From: Rubritalea squalenifaciens DSM 18772
GTDB taxonomy: Bacteria > Verrucomicrobiota > Verrucomicrobiia > Verrucomicrobiales > Akkermansiaceae
DNA length: 64,000 bases
Assembly (NCBI RefSeq): GCF_900141815.1
Contig: NZ_FQYR01000003.1
Span: forward strand, 806,001-870,000
Direction of reading: 5' to 3'
Shown here: piece after piece, positions 34,806-42,474 of the stretch
Numbering within the stretch: position 1 is the stretch's first letter
How the letters are laid out: each line of letters starts with the position of its first letter
The notes under the pieces: model-generated
Database searches by the model: none
What the model saw: the letters and a program-made list of their open reading frames with translations, nothing else
What the model was told of the DNA's origin: nothing
Program-made: the position numbers and the translations under genes

Positions 34806-36139
34806 CCTCCGTACCCCGTTTCTTGTTTCGTAGTTCTTGAGCCCTCCAGCTGCACATCTCGAGTCACAACAGGAATTGGTTTACCGTGAGGATCGAGCTG
34901 AGGAAAATCCAACTCACGCTCAAGCTTCCTGACAGTTTCAGCACCCAGCAAATGCTCTATCACCTCAGCATCATCATGCACGTGATCCTCTTCATAATCG
35001 GCCAAATTGGTCAGGTAAAGTTCCCAAAGTCGGTGGTTACGTACGATTTCCGCAGCTCTCCTCCACCCTGTTGGGGTGAGATAAATAGCACTCTTTCCCT
35101 CTTCATAGGTCGCCTCTCCAGATTTCACGAGAAGCTTTGCCTGTTTCATGGCATCCTCCAAGGGGCAACGTCTCACTTCAGCAAGCACAGCAATACTAAT
35201 TCCGCTATCTGAGAATCCCTCGACCTCCAGCTGTTTATAAATGGCTTTAAGGATATTTTCACGTAAAACACGTTGCCTTCCACGTAGGTGGCGAATCAAC
35301 TTGGACAGGATGCCATGCTTTGGCGCAAAGAAGTACACAAGCCCAAACACAAAGGCTCCAGTTAGTGAGATGACAGGCCCTGGTGCCAAGCCACTCCGCT
35401 GAGAAGAAACATACCACCCCACAGTGCAAGCAATGCACCCGAAGATTACCGAGTAGATCATCATCCGCTCCAAACGGTCCGTCAAAAGATAGGCTGTAGC
35501 CGCCGGTGTGATCAGCATGGCGGATACGAGTACCACTCCCACAGCCTGCAGGGCAACAACCACAGAAAAGGTCAGCAGACCAAAGAAAATAAAATTGAGG
35601 ATTTTTACTGGATAGCCAAGCCCAACCGCAAATCCTTCATCAAAGCTGAGCACCTGGAACGGTCTAAGTAAAAGCAGGATCGCGACTGTCACCAAGACGG
35701 CCGCAGCAAACATCAACCACAAGTCCGTGGAGTCGATGGTCGAGAGATTGCCAAACAAGAAGCTCTTCACCCCACTCTGCTGCTTGGTGGAATTCCACAG
35801 AAGGCCAATACCAAAAAAGGAGGCCAACACGATTCCCAGTGCGGCATCATCCTTCACACGTGTGGTCTGAACGATCGCCCGAACCATCATAACCCCAAGT
35901 AGGCCAGCCACCAGTGCACAGCCAAAGATCAGATATAAATTCTTCTCCTCACTCCACATGAAGCCGGCAACAACACCTGGGAAAACCGCATGTGATAGAG
36001 CATCCCCCACTAAAGCCACGCGACGAACCACCACGTAACTCCCCAAAAGCCCGCAAGACACCCCCACACAGAGAGCCGCCAGCAAGGCGGCCTGTGCAGC
36101 AGTCATCGTAGATGTGGCTAACAGCAATTCGTTCATCAA
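34802..36139 (-). CDS. Metal ABC transporter permease fused to a DtxR-like regulatory domain
   Basis: The 445-aa product has two parts. Residues about 1-285 are a cluster-9 permease with eight membrane segments and family blocks YVVVRRVALVGDALSHAV (about 35-52), QTTRVKDDAALGIVLASFFG and VVALQAVGVVLVSAMLI. After a basic linker, residues about 290-445 resemble a DtxR/MntR repressor. They contain a winged helix (ILKAIYKQLEVEGFSDSGIS, KQAKLLVKSGEATYEEG, IYLTPTGWRRA) and a dimerisation/metal-binding helix region (RNHRLWELYLTN, HVHDDAEVIEHLL) with His and Glu residues where DtxR proteins bind Mn or Fe. The fusion is known in some Mn/Zn transporters. The domain could sense metal and gate transport or DNA binding; that is inference. 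Confidence 0.9.
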   Translation of the reverse strand: MMNELLLATSTMTAAQAALLAALCVGVSCGLLGSYVVVRRVALVGDALSHAVFPGVVAGFMWSEEKNLYLIFGCALVAGLLGVMMVRAIVQTTRVKDDAALGIVLASFFGIGLLWNSTKQQSGVKSFLFGNLSTIDSTDLWLMFAAAVLVTVAILLLLRPFQVLSFDEGFAVGLGYPVKILNFIFFGLLTFSVVVALQAVGVVLVSAMLITPAATAYLLTDRLERMMIYSVIFGCIACTVGWYVSSQRSGLAPGPVISLTGAFVFGLVYFFAPKHGILSKLIRHLRGRQRVLRENILKAIYKQLEVEGFSDSGISIAVLAEVRRCPLEDAMKQAKLLVKSGEATYEEGKSAIYLTPTGWRRAAEIVRNHRLWELYLTNLADYEEDHVHDDAEVIEHLLGAETVRKLERELDFPQLDPHGKPIPVVTRDVQLEGSRTTKQETGYGG

Positions 36140-36924
36140 GGTTTGAGATTGTGTTTCGCCTCGGGATTGCGCGCCGCCTTTTCAGCCATCTCCGAGAGAA
36201 CGGTCAGACGACCTCCATAGGTCTTATGAAGAAGCTCACTGGTAAATACTTCTTCGGTCGTGCCGCAGGCGACCAATCTCATGTTGAGAAGGATGAGCCT
36301 GTCAAAATACTCCTGGGCAGACTGCAGGTCATGATGGACGACCAGCACAGTTTTCCCCCTCTCTCGCATTTCCTGGAGCAGAGTAATGATAGCAGCTTCC
36401 GTAGCAGCATCCACACCGGCAAACGGCTCATCCATAAAGTAGAGGTCGCTGTCTTGAGCCAAGGCGCGAGCTAGGAAAACCCGCTGTTGCTGACCACCAC
36501 TCAAGTTGCCGATCTGACGCTTGGCATATGGCAGCATGCCTACCTTATCCAAAGCCTCGCTTGCGATCAGCTTTTCCTTTTTACCGGCACGGCGGAAAAG
36601 ACCAAGTTTGCCATACGTTCCCATCAGGGCAACATCCATCACAGTGACCGGGAAGTCCCAGTCTACGCTCTCACGCTGCGGCACGTAGCCGACACGGTGC
36701 AAGTTCTCTTTCAGAGGCTTGCCAAAGACCTTCACCCAGCCACCTGAACTGGGCACCACTCCCATGATGGATTTGATAAAGGTGGATTTACCGGCCCCAT
36801 TGGGACCGATAATCCCTACTAACGAGCCTTCCGGCACTGAAACGTCGATACCGTAAAGGACTGGACGCTTGTGGTACGTCACAGTGAGGTCATGTGTCTC
36901 GAGTGCCGGAATGTCGTTCATCAT
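36136..36924 (-). CDS. Metal ABC transporter ATP-binding protein
   Basis: This ATPase subunit drives the two permeases (262 aa). Walker A is GPNGAGKSTFIKS (about 38-50), the Q-loop lies in YVPQRESVDWDFPV, the ABC signature is NLSGGQQQRVFLARAL (about 139-154) and Walker B is DLYFMDEPFAGVD. The switch His is in VLVVHHDLQSAQ. The QRESVDWDFPVTV wording is typical of Mn/Zn/Fe importers. It overlaps the fused permease gene by 4 bp and follows the outer-membrane protein gene by 5 bp, so the operon is tightly coupled. Confidence 0.95.
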   Translation of the reverse strand: MMNDIPALETHDLTVTYHKRPVLYGIDVSVPEGSLVGIIGPNGAGKSTFIKSIMGVVPSSGGWVKVFGKPLKENLHRVGYVPQRESVDWDFPVTVMDVALMGTYGKLGLFRRAGKKEKLIASEALDKVGMLPYAKRQIGNLSGGQQQRVFLARALAQDSDLYFMDEPFAGVDAATEAAIITLLQEMRERGKTVLVVHHDLQSAQEYFDRLILLNMRLVACGTTEEVFTSELLHKTYGGRLTVLSEMAEKAARNPEAKHNLKP

Positions 36925-36929
36925 TGGAG

Positions 36930-37718
36930 TTAGAATTTTACGGTGAAACCGCTAAAGACATTGAAGTCTTGTGCGGCGTCATTCAAGCCTAGTACAGCAC
37001 CTGCATCCAGCTGGAAAAATTCAGATACAGCATAAGTGATGCCACCACTTGCATAAGCCTCATAGGAATGATCGCCTGCTACACCGAGATACTCGCCGTA
37101 GACCCCCCACTTGTCAGTCAGTGAGTAGCCTGCGACGAAGGTATGAGAAAGCTCTACGTCATAGTCTTCATCCTCATCATCCCAGTTGTATCCGAACTCA
37201 AGCTGAGCTCCAACACCGAGACGGTCGTTCACTTCGTAAGCGTAAGGAAGAATCAATCCACCTTCCCATTTGTCGTTACTAAGGTCTGTACCAGTTGGCA
37301 CCTTGATGTATGGGAATAAGGCAAAAGCAGTCTTCCCCCCATCGTTCCCCCAAAGGTTGTACTTGAGGCGAATGGTAAGATCGCTGGCTCCGTCTGTTGT
37401 TTCAGTGTCTCCACCTTCCCTGACTCGCTCTTCAGCGTAAGGAGCGAACACAAACTGAATGTCTGCATTGTCAGAGATACCATACTTCAGATTTGTCTCT
37501 CCCCAGGTCCAGGCCTCGAAGCCATAATCCTTGGCGTAATCCACCACACTTGTTTCGACCTGCCAGTGACCTTTATCGACTGTGATTGGGCTCTCAGTCG
37601 CGTCTGGACGGTCAGCAGCCAGATCTCTGAGAGTCGTGACTCCCGGGTTGATCAGTTCGCTTTCACCGGCAAGCGCCACGCCGCTCACCAACAACATTCC
37701 TGTTACTACGTTTTTCAT
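36930..37718 (-). CDS. Outer-membrane beta-barrel protein (MetA-pathway/PF13557-like) inside the metal ABC operon
   Basis: The 262-aa product has a signal peptide (about 1-17) and then the block DLAADRPDATESPITVDKGH, typical of the putative MetA-pathway outer-membrane family. Alternating hydrophobic strands follow, and the protein ends in Phe (FSGFTVKF), the usual end of an outer-membrane beta barrel. It is encoded between the binding protein and the ATPase. A role as a passive channel for the same metal is plausible, since the other genes are tightly coupled. Substrate and pore are not shown. The acidic loop DDEDEDYDVE (about 180) could attract cations. Confidence 0.78.
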   Translation of the reverse strand: MKNVVTGMLLVSGVALAGESELINPGVTTLRDLAADRPDATESPITVDKGHWQVETSVVDYAKDYGFEAWTWGETNLKYGISDNADIQFVFAPYAEERVREGGDTETTDGASDLTIRLKYNLWGNDGGKTAFALFPYIKVPTGTDLSNDKWEGGLILPYAYEVNDRLGVGAQLEFGYNWDDEDEDYDVELSHTFVAGYSLTDKWGVYGEYLGVAGDHSYEAYASGGITYAVSEFFQLDAGAVLGLNDAAQDFNVFSGFTVKF

Positions 37719-37744
37719 AAAATCTATACTTGCTTGTTCTTCGA

Positions 37745-38698
37745 TTACTTGAGGCCTTCAACGATGGTGTTGATATTGTGTTTCTGCATGCCGATGTAGG
37801 TGCCACGGTCATACTTCTCACCATTCACCTCGACTACATCTCCGACTTTTCCCATCGCATCGGAGAAAAGCTCCTCGGCACTAAGTTGGACGCCTGAGCG
37901 AGAGGCTACGGTTTCGAGCCCTTTTTGATTCACACTGCTCTCAGGGAAGATCGTCTTCAGTCCTCGCTCTTTGATGAAACTCACGAGGTCATCGACATCC
38001 TTTACACTAGATGCGTGGTCCGTGGATACTCCCTGCAAGCCCTTCACTTCGAAATCAAACGCTGAGCCAAAGTAGAAGAAGGCATCATGGCTCGTTACCA
38101 AAACTCTCTGGTTCTCCGGAATTTCGCTCACTCGAGCCTTAGCCCAGGCTTTAAGGTCCAAGAGCTCTTTCTGATACGCTTCACCACGCTTCTTGAACTC
38201 TTCTGCATGTTCGGGAAGGTGCTTGCTCAGACCCTCTACGACTACAGGTACAGTCTCGGCCCAGAGCTCAGGATCGCCCCAAACATGTGGATCCGCATAG
38301 CCCATATAATCATCCTGAGGCTTGATTAGGGAATCTTTGCTAATACCATCGGTAACCGCGTACACATTTCCTTTTTCAGCACGACGCTCAAGCCCTTCTT
38401 GCACGTGACCTTCAAGATGCAGACCTGAATAGAAGATGACATCAGCCGAGTTCATCGCAGCAACATCTTTAGCAGTCTGTTCGTAACTGTGAGGATCCAC
38501 ACCCTCTTTCATCATGCCGTAGACCTCTACTTTGTCTCCACCTATGATCTTTACCATATCAGTCACCATGGTAGACGTAGCCACTACCTTTGCCTTACCT
38601 GACTCTTGCCAGACGGCATTGCTACCCTCTTTCGAGCAGCTTACTAAGCCCATTGCCGCTGCGACAAGGGAGCCAATCAGTTTGTATCGTTTCTTCAT
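37745..38698 (-). CDS. Metal ABC transporter substrate-binding lipoprotein (cluster 9, TroA/MntC type)
   Basis: This is the periplasmic metal-binding component (317 aa). The signal ends in a lipobox (GLVSCSKEG, Cys21), so it is probably a lipoprotein. Metal ligand positions are visible: His in GVDPHSYEQ (about 70), His in YADPHVWGDP (about 137), Glu or His region FDFEVKGLQGVSTDHASS (about 206-222) and Glu/Asp in TIFPESSVNQ. There is no His-rich loop as in ZnuA, which favours manganese or iron over zinc. It is the first gene of the operon, preceded by two DtxR-type operator copies. Confidence 0.9.
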   Translation of the reverse strand: MKKRYKLIGSLVAAAMGLVSCSKEGSNAVWQESGKAKVVATSTMVTDMVKIIGGDKVEVYGMMKEGVDPHSYEQTAKDVAAMNSADVIFYSGLHLEGHVQEGLERRAEKGNVYAVTDGISKDSLIKPQDDYMGYADPHVWGDPELWAETVPVVVEGLSKHLPEHAEEFKKRGEAYQKELLDLKAWAKARVSEIPENQRVLVTSHDAFFYFGSAFDFEVKGLQGVSTDHASSVKDVDDLVSFIKERGLKTIFPESSVNQKGLETVASRSGVQLSAEELFSDAMGKVGDVVEVNGEKYDRGTYIGMQKHNINTIVEGLK

Positions 38699-38707
38699 AT
38701 GCGCTGG

Positions 38708-38728
38708 ATTTAGCCAAGACTAATTTTA
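38708..38728 (-). promoter_or_regulatory. DtxR-type operator, copy A
   Basis: The 21-bp site has dyad arms TTAG and CTAA (core TTAGCCAAGACTAA). It is 18/21 identical to copy B, which starts 34 bp away. It resembles DtxR/IdeR/MntR operators with TTAG..CTAA arms. On the minus strand it overlaps a weak possible -10 (TAAATC, 38712-38707), 17 bp from TTGACG (38735-38730). Binding here would block the metal transporter promoter. It ends 10 bp before the start codon. Confidence 0.55.
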
Positions 38729-38741
38729 TCGTCAACACCTA

Positions 38742-38762
38742 ATTTAGCTTAGGCTAATTTTA
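38742..38762 (-). promoter_or_regulatory. DtxR-type operator, copy B
   Basis: Arms TTAGC (38744-38748) and GCTAA (38753-38757) form a perfect dyad with core TTAGCTTAGGCTAA, close to the IdeR/DtxR consensus. It lies upstream of the possible -35 of the metal operon. The ribBA start codon is about 94 bp away on the other strand, so an effect on ribBA cannot be excluded. The 34-bp spacing to copy A places both on nearly the same DNA face (about 3.2 turns). Confidence 0.6.
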
Positions 38763-38855
38763 TTATCCACGCAATAGAGAGACACATGATAATTGTCACT
38801 GAGCGAACTTGACACTTGAATCTATCCGCATCCCCTCCAAGTTCTGCTTAAGAAC

Positions 38856-40055
38856 ATGAGTGCGCTGGAATTTCATCCAATCGAAGAAATCATCGCTGAC
38901 ATAGCAGATGGTAAAATAGTCATCGTAGCTGACGATCCTGACCGAGAAAACGAAGCTGACCTGATCTGTGCCGGATCATTGGCCACCAAGGACACGATCG
39001 CCTTTATGGCGACTCATGGACGTGGCTTGATCTGTGCCCCTATTACTGAGCAGCAGGCTGAGCATCTGGATCTCCCCCAGATGAGTCGCCGCAATACCGA
39101 GGCTCTCAGGACAGCCTTCACAGTTTCTGTGGATGCAGCCCATGGTATCACCACAGGCATCTCAGCAGCTGACCGCGCTCGTGCCGTCCAAATTCTAGCG
39201 GATCACAATTCTCAACCAACTGACCTCGTTAAGCCTGGCCACATCTTCCCGCTCCAGGCAGTCAAAGGTGGAGTCCTGCGTCGTGCAGGTCACACAGAGG
39301 CCGCAGTGGATCTTGCCCGCTTGGCAGGTCTTCCACCTGCCGGTGTCATCTGTGAGATCATGAATGAAAATGGTGAGATGGCCCGTGTCGGTGATCTCGG
39401 CGACTATCAGCAAGAGCATGGCCTGAAAGCCTGCACCATCGCACAACTCATCGCTTACCGCCGTAAATCTGAGAAGCTCGTTACCTGCTCAGAAGTCATC
39501 AAGCTCCCTACTGACTTTGGTGAGTTCGACTGCCACTTATATGAAATCGAAACTGACGACTCCCACCATCTGGCACTGGTACGCGGCGACATCGATCCGG
39601 AAACACCCACTCTCGTGAGGGTCCACTCGGAGTGCCTAACTGGAGATGTCTTTATGTCGAGACGTTGTGACTGTGGCGGTCAGCTCCATCAGGCTCTTGA
39701 GCACATTGCCAACGAAGGAGGAGTCCTGCTCTACCTCAGACAAGAAGGTCGCGGTATTGGTCTCCCTGCCAAAATCCACGCTTATAAGTTACAAGAGCAA
39801 GGCTACGACACGATTGAAGCCAATGAGAAGCTCGGCTACGGCGCCGACCTACGCGACTATGGCATGGGTGCCCAAATCCTACACGACTTGGGAGTACGCC
39901 AAATCCGACTTCTAACCAACAATCCGAAGAAGATGATCGGTCTGACTGGCTATGGATTGGAAATAGTTGAACAATTACCTATCAAGCAGGACGCTAATCC
40001 TGACAACGAGAAGTACCTCCAGACGAAGAAAGACCGTATGGGGCACAAACTCTAA
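38856..40055 (+). CDS. ribBA: 3,4-dihydroxy-2-butanone 4-phosphate synthase/GTP cyclohydrolase II
   Basis: This bifunctional enzyme (399 aa) makes both precursors of riboflavin: DHBP from ribulose 5-phosphate and the pyrimidine intermediate from GTP. The N-terminal RibB half shows VADDPDRENEADL (about 24-36), GHIFPLQAVKGG and HTEAAVDLARLAG. The C-terminal RibA half shows VRVHSECLTGDVF and RRCDCGGQL, whose cysteines bind zinc, and LRQEGRGIGL. No FMN riboswitch fits in the short upstream region. It is divergent from the metal ABC operon and is followed 17 bp later by the M42 peptidase gene. Confidence 0.96.
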   Translation: MSALEFHPIEEIIADIADGKIVIVADDPDRENEADLICAGSLATKDTIAFMATHGRGLICAPITEQQAEHLDLPQMSRRNTEALRTAFTVSVDAAHGITTGISAADRARAVQILADHNSQPTDLVKPGHIFPLQAVKGGVLRRAGHTEAAVDLARLAGLPPAGVICEIMNENGEMARVGDLGDYQQEHGLKACTIAQLIAYRRKSEKLVTCSEVIKLPTDFGEFDCHLYEIETDDSHHLALVRGDIDPETPTLVRVHSECLTGDVFMSRRCDCGGQLHQALEHIANEGGVLLYLRQEGRGIGLPAKIHAYKLQEQGYDTIEANEKLGYGADLRDYGMGAQILHDLGVRQIRLLTNNPKKMIGLTGYGLEIVEQLPIKQDANPDNEKYLQTKKDRMGHKL

Positions 40056-40072
40056 GACTCTACTCATTTATC

Positions 40073-41320
40073 ATGCCTAAAAAAACAGCAGCGAAAAAAG
40101 CCAAACCCACAAAGAAGCCTTGGGAAAAGTCCATGCCCAAAGCTCAATTTGAACTCATGCGCGACATCCTCGCCGCTCCTAGCCCAATCGGCCTGGAGTC
40201 CGCGATGTCCTATGGAGTGATCAAACCAGAATTTGAAAAGTGGATGCCCAAGTCATGGGCGATTCACCAGTTCAAGGGAAATGCCGGCCTCGTCATCGAC
40301 ACCCACCCAGGTGAAGACGATCGCACTTCCGTGATGATCATCGGCCACGCTGACAAGATCCGCATGCAGGTGCGCAACATCGACAACGATGGCAAGATCT
40401 GGATCAATACAGATTCCTTCCTCCCCTGCACACTGGTTGGTCATGAAGTAAAGCTCTTCAGCCAAGATCCCAAGGACCCTTCCAAATACAATATCATTGA
40501 AGGTGGAACCATCGAGGCTCTCGGTGCGATCCACTTCTCAGAGCCAGCCCAACGCACTGGCGACAAAGGCTTGAAGCCGGAGATGATGTATCTCGAGCTG
40601 CAGATGCACGGCGAAAAACGTAAGGAGCGCATCGAGGAACTTGGCATTCGTGCTGGCGACCCAATCATCCTAGACCGCCCTATCAAGCACGGCTTCTCAG
40701 AAGATTCTTTCTACGGTGCTTACCTCGATAACGGTCTGGGTTGCTTCGTGGTCACTGAGATCGCCAAGATTCTCGCTAAATCCAAGCTTAAGAACCTGCG
40801 CGTGCTCTACACCATCGCGACTCACGAGGAAATCGGCCGCTTCGGCTCCGCAGCGATTGCTGGCGAGTTCAAGCCAGACATCCTGATTGGTTCCGATGTA
40901 AACCACGACTACGACGCAGCTCCAGGCATCGCAGCGAAACGCATGAACAAGATGACCATGGGTGAAGGCTTCACGATCACCAAAGGTTCTGTCACCAGTG
41001 ATTATGTCAACAGCCTCATCGAGAAAGTCTGCAAGAAAGAAGGCATTCCGTACCAGATGGACTTCGCGGGCCGTGACACAGGTACAGACGCGATGGCTGC
41101 CGCACTTGCCGGCTTTGACTCTGCCTCCACTTCGATTGGCTTCCCGATCCGTAACATGCACACCATTTCTGAAACAGGGCACACTAGTGACGTCATTGGA
41201 GCTGTCCATGCCATGGTCGCTCTCTTCAGGGAAATGGACAAGATGAACCGCGGCAAAGGTATTACCCGAGACGACCTAAAAAACACCCACCCTCGTCTCG
41301 ACCAGGCCAAGTCACTGTAA
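40073..41320 (+). CDS. M42 family metallopeptidase (glutamyl aminopeptidase/endoglucanase type)
   Basis: This is a cytoplasmic cocatalytic metallo-aminopeptidase (415 aa). Predicted metal ligands and catalytic residues are visible: His and Asp in MIIGHADKIRMQV (about 89-101), the bridging Asp in YLDNGLGCFVV (about 219), the catalytic Glu pair in ATHEEIGRFGS (about 249-259), Asp in GSDVNHDY and the late His in IRNMHTISETGH (about 361-372). The first 20 residues are Lys-rich (MPKKTAAKKAKPTKKPWEKS), an unusual basic extension that is not a signal peptide. It is 17 bp after ribBA and may be co-transcribed with it. A strong terminator follows. Confidence 0.9.
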   Translation: MPKKTAAKKAKPTKKPWEKSMPKAQFELMRDILAAPSPIGLESAMSYGVIKPEFEKWMPKSWAIHQFKGNAGLVIDTHPGEDDRTSVMIIGHADKIRMQVRNIDNDGKIWINTDSFLPCTLVGHEVKLFSQDPKDPSKYNIIEGGTIEALGAIHFSEPAQRTGDKGLKPEMMYLELQMHGEKRKERIEELGIRAGDPIILDRPIKHGFSEDSFYGAYLDNGLGCFVVTEIAKILAKSKLKNLRVLYTIATHEEIGRFGSAAIAGEFKPDILIGSDVNHDYDAAPGIAAKRMNKMTMGEGFTITKGSVTSDYVNSLIEKVCKKEGIPYQMDFAGRDTGTDAMAAALAGFDSASTSIGFPIRNMHTISETGHTSDVIGAVHAMVALFREMDKMNRGKGITRDDLKNTHPRLDQAKSL

Positions 41321-41350
41321 GTATCTGACTAGATTAAACGAATCTACCAA

Positions 41351-41382
41351 AGCCCAGAGAGCTTATCTCTGGGCTTTTTTTC
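41351..41382 (+). terminator. Rho-independent terminator after the M42 peptidase gene
   Basis: AGCCCAGAGA pairs perfectly with TCTCTGGGCT (10 bp) around the loop GCTTA and is followed by TTTTTTTC. It lies 30 bp after the stop codon. It is one of the clearest terminators in the window. Confidence 0.93.
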
Positions 41383-41514
41383 ATTTGGCCGCGTAAATAG
41401 GCATCAAGGGCGCTTATAAACATCATTTGTTCAATTTTTGACAGCAGCACTAACTTCCCACCCGAATCAGATTCATAGATAAGGATAGGAGTATTTCATA
41501 CCCAACCACAAATT

Positions 41515-42315
41515 ATGAAGAAACTCCTTATCACATGTACGACAACATCCATCCTTGCAGCTTCTGCTCATGCCGCAGTCATGCTCGAGCAATGGAACTT
41601 TGACGACTCAGCTGGAACCGGGCTAGCCAATGTCTCCAACACAGGATCTGTAGGAACCGCGTGGAATTTCAACCTTGCCGGCCAGCCTGGCGAAGGAGCT
41701 ACAGACGGCACAGGTAACCTTGTTCTCGGAGCCAATACCGATGCAGGTAGTTCTACTATTTCATCTGACTACACTCGCAAAGCTACATTCTCCAGCAGCG
41801 TCACAACAGGAGCCTATACTTTTGAATATAGCCTCTCTAACTGGGACCTCAATGACACAGCAGGAGCCGACGCTATTGCCGGGCAAGAAGGGTTCACTCT
41901 TAAGATCGATGATGGTGCTGGCAACCAGATTAACCTGATCACAGCCTTAACAGGAGCTGACAACAATGTAAGAGTACGCCACGCTACGAACGGAACAGTT
42001 AGTGGCACTGCCGCCCAGAGCACTATTGGTCTCTCAGGCAGCACTTTGGTTGTACGAGTTGAAGGAAACCTCGATGATGGTACTTTCACTACTTCATATG
42101 ACACAGGCAGTGGTTTCAACACACTCATTGCTGACGGCACAGGCCTCAACAGCATTGGTGAAATCATTCTATCCATTGAAGGAGACCAAGGTGGATGGTC
42201 TAGCACGGACAGCATGTCTGTAGACTACATCCAGCTTGAAGCGATCCCAGAGCCCTCCTCCACCGCTCTCATCGGCCTGGCTGGTCTTGGATTTATCCTG
42301 CGTCGCCGCCGCTAA
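41515..42315 (+). CDS. PEP-CTERM sorting-domain surface protein
   Basis: The 266-aa product has a signal peptide (about 1-20, ending SAHAA) and a Gly/Thr/Ser/Asn-rich body resembling a concanavalin/LamG-like beta sandwich (LEQWNFDDSAGTG at the start). The end IPEPSSTALIGLAGLGF followed by ILRRRR is a PEP-CTERM motif: Pro-Glu-Pro, a hydrophobic segment and a basic tail. Such proteins are cleaved by exosortase and are linked to exopolysaccharide or the cell surface. No exosortase gene lies in the window. It is monocistronic, bounded by terminators on both sides. Confidence 0.88.
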   Translation: MKKLLITCTTTSILAASAHAAVMLEQWNFDDSAGTGLANVSNTGSVGTAWNFNLAGQPGEGATDGTGNLVLGANTDAGSSTISSDYTRKATFSSSVTTGAYTFEYSLSNWDLNDTAGADAIAGQEGFTLKIDDGAGNQINLITALTGADNNVRVRHATNGTVSGTAAQSTIGLSGSTLVVRVEGNLDDGTFTTSYDTGSGFNTLIADGTGLNSIGEIILSIEGDQGGWSSTDSMSVDYIQLEAIPEPSSTALIGLAGLGFILRRRR

Positions 42316-42352
42316 GCTTTCGCTCATACACAATCAATTTGTGTTTCATCAG

Positions 42353-42386
42353 AAACGGTGGGCGTGATCTGCGTCCACCGTTTTTT
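42353..42386 (+). terminator. Rho-independent terminator after the PEP-CTERM gene
   Basis: AAACGGTGG-GCG pairs with CGT-CCACCGTTT (one G-T wobble) around a 7-nt loop and is followed by TTT. It lies 37 bp after the stop codon. Confidence 0.85.
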
Positions 42387-42474
42387 ACACCCTCAGATCA
42401 GAACAAGTGATCTTCTTTTGACGACTTGAAGCATTTGAGGGTAATCTATCACACACTGTATCCCAATTTAGTTA

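Noticed and set aside
38763-38855. Possible FMN riboswitch before ribBA
   Set aside because: The space before the start is too short, and the conserved RFN blocks are absent.
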